64,000 nucleotides of DNA from Pseudomonas sp. KNUC1026. GTDB lineage: Bacteria > Pseudomonadota > Gammaproteobacteria > Pseudomonadales > Pseudomonadaceae. The position numbers and the translations under genes were made by a program. Below are positions 60,640 through 64,000 of the stretch, piece after piece (position 1 is the first letter of the stretch; the number at the start of each line of letters is the position of its first letter). The DNA lies in assembly GCF_021650705.1 (NCBI RefSeq), contig NZ_CP087138.1:4766501-4830500 (forward strand), in the 5' to 3' direction. Under the pieces are notes generated by a model. That model worked only from the letters and a program-made list of their open reading frames with translations, was not told where the DNA came from and searched no databases.

Positions 60640-60665
60640 TGCGGGAGGTTGCGATGGAGCGCAGC

Positions 60666-62042
60666 TTACACCGTATGCAAATACCAGTTGTACTCAAGGT
60701 CCGAGATCGAGTGCTCGAACTCCTCCAGCTCGCTTTCCTTGCAGGCCACGAAGATGTCGATGTATTTGGGGTCGATGTAGCGGGCCATGATCTCGCTGTC
60801 GTCCAGTGCACGCAGGGCGTCGCGCAGGTTGTTCGGCAGGCTTGGCTCGGTCTGCTCGTAGGCGTTGCCCTCCAGCGGCTCGCCGGGTTCGCATTCGTTG
60901 GTGAGGCCGTGGTGGATGCCGGCCAGCACCGAGGCCATGACCAGGTACGGGTTCGCATCTGCCCCCGCCACCCGGTGCTCAACACGCACCGCGTCGGCGG
61001 AGCCAGTGGGCACGCGCAGTGCCACGGTGCGGTTGTCCAGGCCCCAGGTCGGTGAGTTGGGCACATAGAACTGCGCGCCGAAGCGGCGGTAGGAGTTCAC
61101 GTTCGGGCACAGGAAGGCCATCGAAGCGGGCAGGGTCTCGAGCACACCGCCGACCGCATGGCGCAATGCGGCGTTCTGCTCGGGATCCTCACTGGTGAAG
61201 ATGTTCTTGCCGGTCTTGTCCAGGATCGAGATATGCACGTGCAGGCCATTGCCCGCTTGCCCTGGATAGGGCTTGGCCATGAATGTGGTGTCCATTTCAT
61301 GGTCGTAGGCGATGTTCTTGATCAGCCGCTTGAGCAATACCGCGTAGTCACACGCCTTGAGCGCATCGGCCACATGATGCAGGTTGACCTCGAACTGCGC
61401 CGGGGCGCTTTCCTTGACGATGGCGTCGGCGGGGATGCGCTGCTCCTTGGCACCCTCGAGGATGTCCTGCAGGCAGTCGACGTATTCGTCGAGGTCGTCG
61501 ATCAGGTACACCTGGGTCGACTGCGGGCGCTTGCCCGAGATTGGCGAGCGCGGCGGCTGCGGCCGGCCGTTCACGTTCTCCTGGTCGATCAGGTAGAACT
61601 CCAGCTCGAACGCGGCGCAGATGGTCAGCCCCATGTCGTCGAACTTCTTCACCACCTGGCGCAGCACCTCGCGCGGGTCTGCGAAGAACGGCTCGCCTTC
61701 GATCTCGTGCATCGTCATCGACAGCTGCGCGGTCGGGCGCTTCTGCCAAGGCTCGTTGCTCAAGGTATTGGGGATGGGGTAGCAGATGCGGTCGGCGTCG
61801 CCGATATCCAGGCCAAGGCCTGTGCTTTCGACGGTGGAGCCATTGATATCGAGAGCGAAGAGCGAGGCGGGCAGGTTGATGCCCTTTTCGTAAACCTTAT
61901 GGAGGCTGGTGCGCTCGATGCGCTTGCCGCGCACCACACCATTCATATCCGCTATCAGAAGGTCAACGTACAAAACCTCAGGGTGTTCCTTGAGGAATGC
62001 GTTCGCCTCGTTGAGTTGAACGGCACGCGGTGGGACCGACAT
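60666..62042 (-). CDS. Glutamine synthetase family protein, gamma-glutamylpolyamine synthetase type
   Basis: ATP-dependent ligase that joins glutamate to an amine, 458 aa from ATG at 62042 (AAAGGTG upstream). GS features: beta-grasp region LYVDLLIADMNGVVRGKRIE, the metal site FELEFYLIDQENV, AGNGLHVHISILDKTGKNIF, NSYRRFGAQFYVPNSPTWGL and the nucleotide/Arg site NRTVALRVPTGSADAVRVEH with AGADANPYLVMASVLAG. The length and the missing adenylylation Tyr region place it with PuuA/SpuI-type enzymes of polyamine breakdown. A second paralogue is divergent from it. Confidence 0.9.
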   Translation of the reverse strand: MSVPPRAVQLNEANAFLKEHPEVLYVDLLIADMNGVVRGKRIERTSLHKVYEKGINLPASLFALDINGSTVESTGLGLDIGDADRICYPIPNTLSNEPWQKRPTAQLSMTMHEIEGEPFFADPREVLRQVVKKFDDMGLTICAAFELEFYLIDQENVNGRPQPPRSPISGKRPQSTQVYLIDDLDEYVDCLQDILEGAKEQRIPADAIVKESAPAQFEVNLHHVADALKACDYAVLLKRLIKNIAYDHEMDTTFMAKPYPGQAGNGLHVHISILDKTGKNIFTSEDPEQNAALRHAVGGVLETLPASMAFLCPNVNSYRRFGAQFYVPNSPTWGLDNRTVALRVPTGSADAVRVEHRVAGADANPYLVMASVLAGIHHGLTNECEPGEPLEGNAYEQTEPSLPNNLRDALRALDDSEIMARYIDPKYIDIFVACKESELEEFEHSISDLEYNWYLHTV

Positions 62043-62647
62043 GATGCAACACCTTTTGTTAAAAATCTCAATCAATGACTGACAGCCAGCTCAGTCAATC
62101 CGAAACCCGCATGCAAGTCAAGACGGGCAGTTCGTGCTTCCATTCAGGGCAAAAAGGCGCTTGAGGGGCCAAAATGGAGCATTTTCGCGCTAAATAATAA
62201 TTCAGCTTTTGCGCGTACGAGCAGGGCGTATAAAATTATTTACGGCCTGTTGTGTAATAAATTGAACAGCGCTAAGCTCCGATGCATCCCAAAACAGCAA
62301 AAACAACGGGGACCCTCATGGCATGCCAGCACCTTGGCGGCTCTAGCACCGCGCCTGCGAACCGCCTGGCAAAGGTACACATGCCGCAGGCGCCGCTGGC
62401 AGATATTCTGACGATGCCAGCGCCTGCTTGCAGCGTGCCACAGTCTTGGCCGTTCATCAAAGCCGGCTATGGCACCTCGACGATCTTTCACAGGCTCGCG
62501 ATTATCCTCTGCCCAAACCTGCCCGCTTACGGTTCAATGCATCTGTTGTGCCGGCGCTGCGTCGCCGTGCCTCAACTGTAGTGCCTGCTCCGCAGGTTCG
62601 CCCCGCCATTGGGGCCACCCCATGCCACGTCGCCTTCTGAGGTATTT
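62043..62647. promoter_or_regulatory. 605-bp gap between divergent glutamine synthetase genes
   Basis: Must hold promoters for both genes. The part at 62180-62270 is A/T-rich (TATAAAATTATTTAC and similar). An open frame of 99 codons on plus (62282-62581) has a possible GGGGACC site before an internal ATG at 62318, but its product resembles nothing I know and I do not call it. No operator was named. Confidence 0.4.
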
Positions 62648-64000
62648 ATGAGCAGCAACCTCGACCAGCTCACCGATTGGTTGAAAAAACACAAGATCAC
62701 CGAAGTGGAATGCCTGATCAGCGACCTGACCGGCATCACTCGCGGCAAAATCTCGCCGACAAACAAGTTCATCGCCGAAAAAGGCATGCGCCTGCCCGAG
62801 AGTGTGTTGCTGCAAACGGTGACCGGCGATTACGTCGAAGACGAGATCTACTACGAGCTGCTCGACCCGGCCGACATCGACATGTTCTGCCGCCCTGACG
62901 AGAATGCGGTGTTCTCGGTGCCGTGGGCGATCGAGCCAACCGCTCAGGTGATCCACGACACCTATGACAAGCAGGGCAACCCCATCGAGCTGTCGCCGCG
63001 CAACGTGCTCAAACGCGTGCTCAAGCTCTACACCGACCGTGGCTGGCAGCCGATCGTGGCACCTGAGATGGAGTTCTACCTGACCAAGCGCAGCGACGAC
63101 CCGGACTACCCGCTGCAGCCGCCGATCGGCCGCTCGGGGCGCCCTGAAACCGGCCGCCAGTCGTTTTCCATCGAAGCCGCCAACGAGTTCGACCCGTTGT
63201 TCGAGGACGTCTACGACTGGTGCGAGGCGCAGAACCTCGACCTGGATACGCTGATCCACGAGGACGGCACCGCGCAGATGGAAATCAACTTCCGCCACGG
63301 CGATGCCCTGCACCTGGCCGACCAGATCCTGGTGTTCAAGCGCACCATGCGCGAGGCTGCGCTCAAGCACAACGTTGCCGCCACCTTCATGGCCAAACCC
63401 ATGACCGGTGAGCCGGGCAGTGCCATGCACCTGCACCAGAGCATCGTCGACATCAAGACCGGCAAGAATATCTTCTCCAACGAAGACGGCACTATGAGCC
63501 AGCTGTTCCTCAACCACGTGGGCGGGCTGCAGAAGTTCATTCCAGAGGCACTGCCGCTGTTCGCGCCGAACGTGAACTCCTTCCGCCGCTTCCTGCCCGA
63601 CACCTCGGCGCCAGTGAACGTGGAGTGGGGCGTGGAGAACCGCACCGTCGGCCTGCGCGTGCCGGATGCCACGCCGCAGAACCGCCGGGTGGAAAACCGC
63701 CTGCCGGGCGCTGACGCCAACCCCTACCTCGCCATCGCCGCCAGCTTGCTGTGCGGTTACATCGGCATGGTCGAAGGCATCAACCCCAGCGCGCCGGTAC
63801 ACGGCCGTGGCTATGAGCGCCGCAACCTGCGCCTGCCGCTGACCATCGAAGATGCGCTGGAGCGCATGGAAAACTGCCGCACCCTGGAGAAATACCTGGG
63901 CAAGAAATTCATCGTCGGCTTCGTCGCGGTGAAACGTGCAGAGAACGAAAACTTCAAACGAGTGATCAGTTCCTGGGAACGGGAGTTCCTGCTGTTCGCG
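62648..64000 (+). CDS. Glutamine synthetase family protein, SpuB-like (3' end beyond window)
   Basis: 451 codons are visible and no stop is reached. ATG at 62648, with GAGGTA upstream. It begins MSSNLDQLTDWLKKHKITEV and shows VECLISDLTGITRGKISPT, VAPEMEFYLTKRSDDPDYPL, GEPGSAMHLHQSIVDIKTGK, NSFRRFLPDTSAPVNVEWGV and NRLPGADANPYLAIAASLLC. It is close in design to the first synthetase but only moderately similar, as with the SpuB/SpuI pair of gamma-glutamylputrescine pathway enzymes. By comparison with the family only a few residues are missing at the end. Confidence 0.9.
   Translation, partial: MSSNLDQLTDWLKKHKITEVECLISDLTGITRGKISPTNKFIAEKGMRLPESVLLQTVTGDYVEDEIYYELLDPADIDMFCRPDENAVFSVPWAIEPTAQVIHDTYDKQGNPIELSPRNVLKRVLKLYTDRGWQPIVAPEMEFYLTKRSDDPDYPLQPPIGRSGRPETGRQSFSIEAANEFDPLFEDVYDWCEAQNLDLDTLIHEDGTAQMEINFRHGDALHLADQILVFKRTMREAALKHNVAATFMAKPMTGEPGSAMHLHQSIVDIKTGKNIFSNEDGTMSQLFLNHVGGLQKFIPEALPLFAPNVNSFRRFLPDTSAPVNVEWGVENRTVGLRVPDATPQNRRVENRLPGADANPYLAIAASLLCGYIGMVEGINPSAPVHGRGYERRNLRLPLTIEDALERMENCRTLEKYLGKKFIVGFVAVKRAENENFKRVISSWEREFLLFA

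Noticed and set aside
62282..62581. 99-codon open frame between the glutamine synthetase genes
   Set aside because: No recognisable product and an unconvincing ribosome site; it lies in a region that must hold promoters.

Overview
The window is a 64 kb stretch of high-G+C chromosome that looks like the Pseudomonas putida group. The signs are the sulfonate operon ssuEADCBF with lsfA, an OprE-type porin, a cystine ABC transporter next to epsC, and two polyamine-type glutamine synthetases. No rRNA, tRNA, CRISPR array, integrase or insertion sequence was seen.

Layout. 1-6.1 kb: metQ and a TriABC-like RND efflux operon with two membrane fusion proteins. 6.1-10.1 kb: cysteine/cystine block (methyltransferase, tcyN, tcyL, tcyJ on minus; epsC divergent on plus). 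10.6-12.8 kb: OprE-type porin and lsfA. 13.2-14.0 kb: frameshifted AraC regulator. 14.0-22.2 kb: complete trehalose PTS module (treR, treB, treC, LamB-type porin, EIIA-HPr-EI fusion, small cysteine-free EIIB-like protein) with two palindromic operators between treR and treB. 22.3-29.2 kb: an unfamiliar five-gene cluster: a two-glycosyltransferase fusion, a HemN-like radical SAM enzyme, two paralogous internally duplicated proteins, and an MFS exporter between them. 29.5-46.9 kb: contact-dependent inhibition locus: cdiB, cdiA with a pretoxin-HINT domain and toxin tip, its immunity gene, then about 6 kb of A/T-richer orphan toxin/immunity modules, HINT copies and CdiA scraps. 47.0-54.9 kb: kptA, lepB, an ABC exporter, a MocR regulator with a divergent MFS gene, PPK2 and ZntB. 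55.0-59.7 kb: ssuEADCBF. 59.7-64 kb: TetR regulator, paired large palindromes, and two divergent glutamine synthetase genes, the second cut off by the window end.

In P. putida lsfA is, to my knowledge, beside ssuE. Here about 42 kb separates them, so the block from the AraC gene to zntB looks like accessory DNA inserted at that junction.

Many genes are broken by a single-base insertion or deletion, usually in a short homopolymer, and the family-typical protein returns when one base is restored or removed. I read most of these as sequence errors and give full-length spans with the site of each shift. Real decay is more likely only in the orphan toxin/immunity region.
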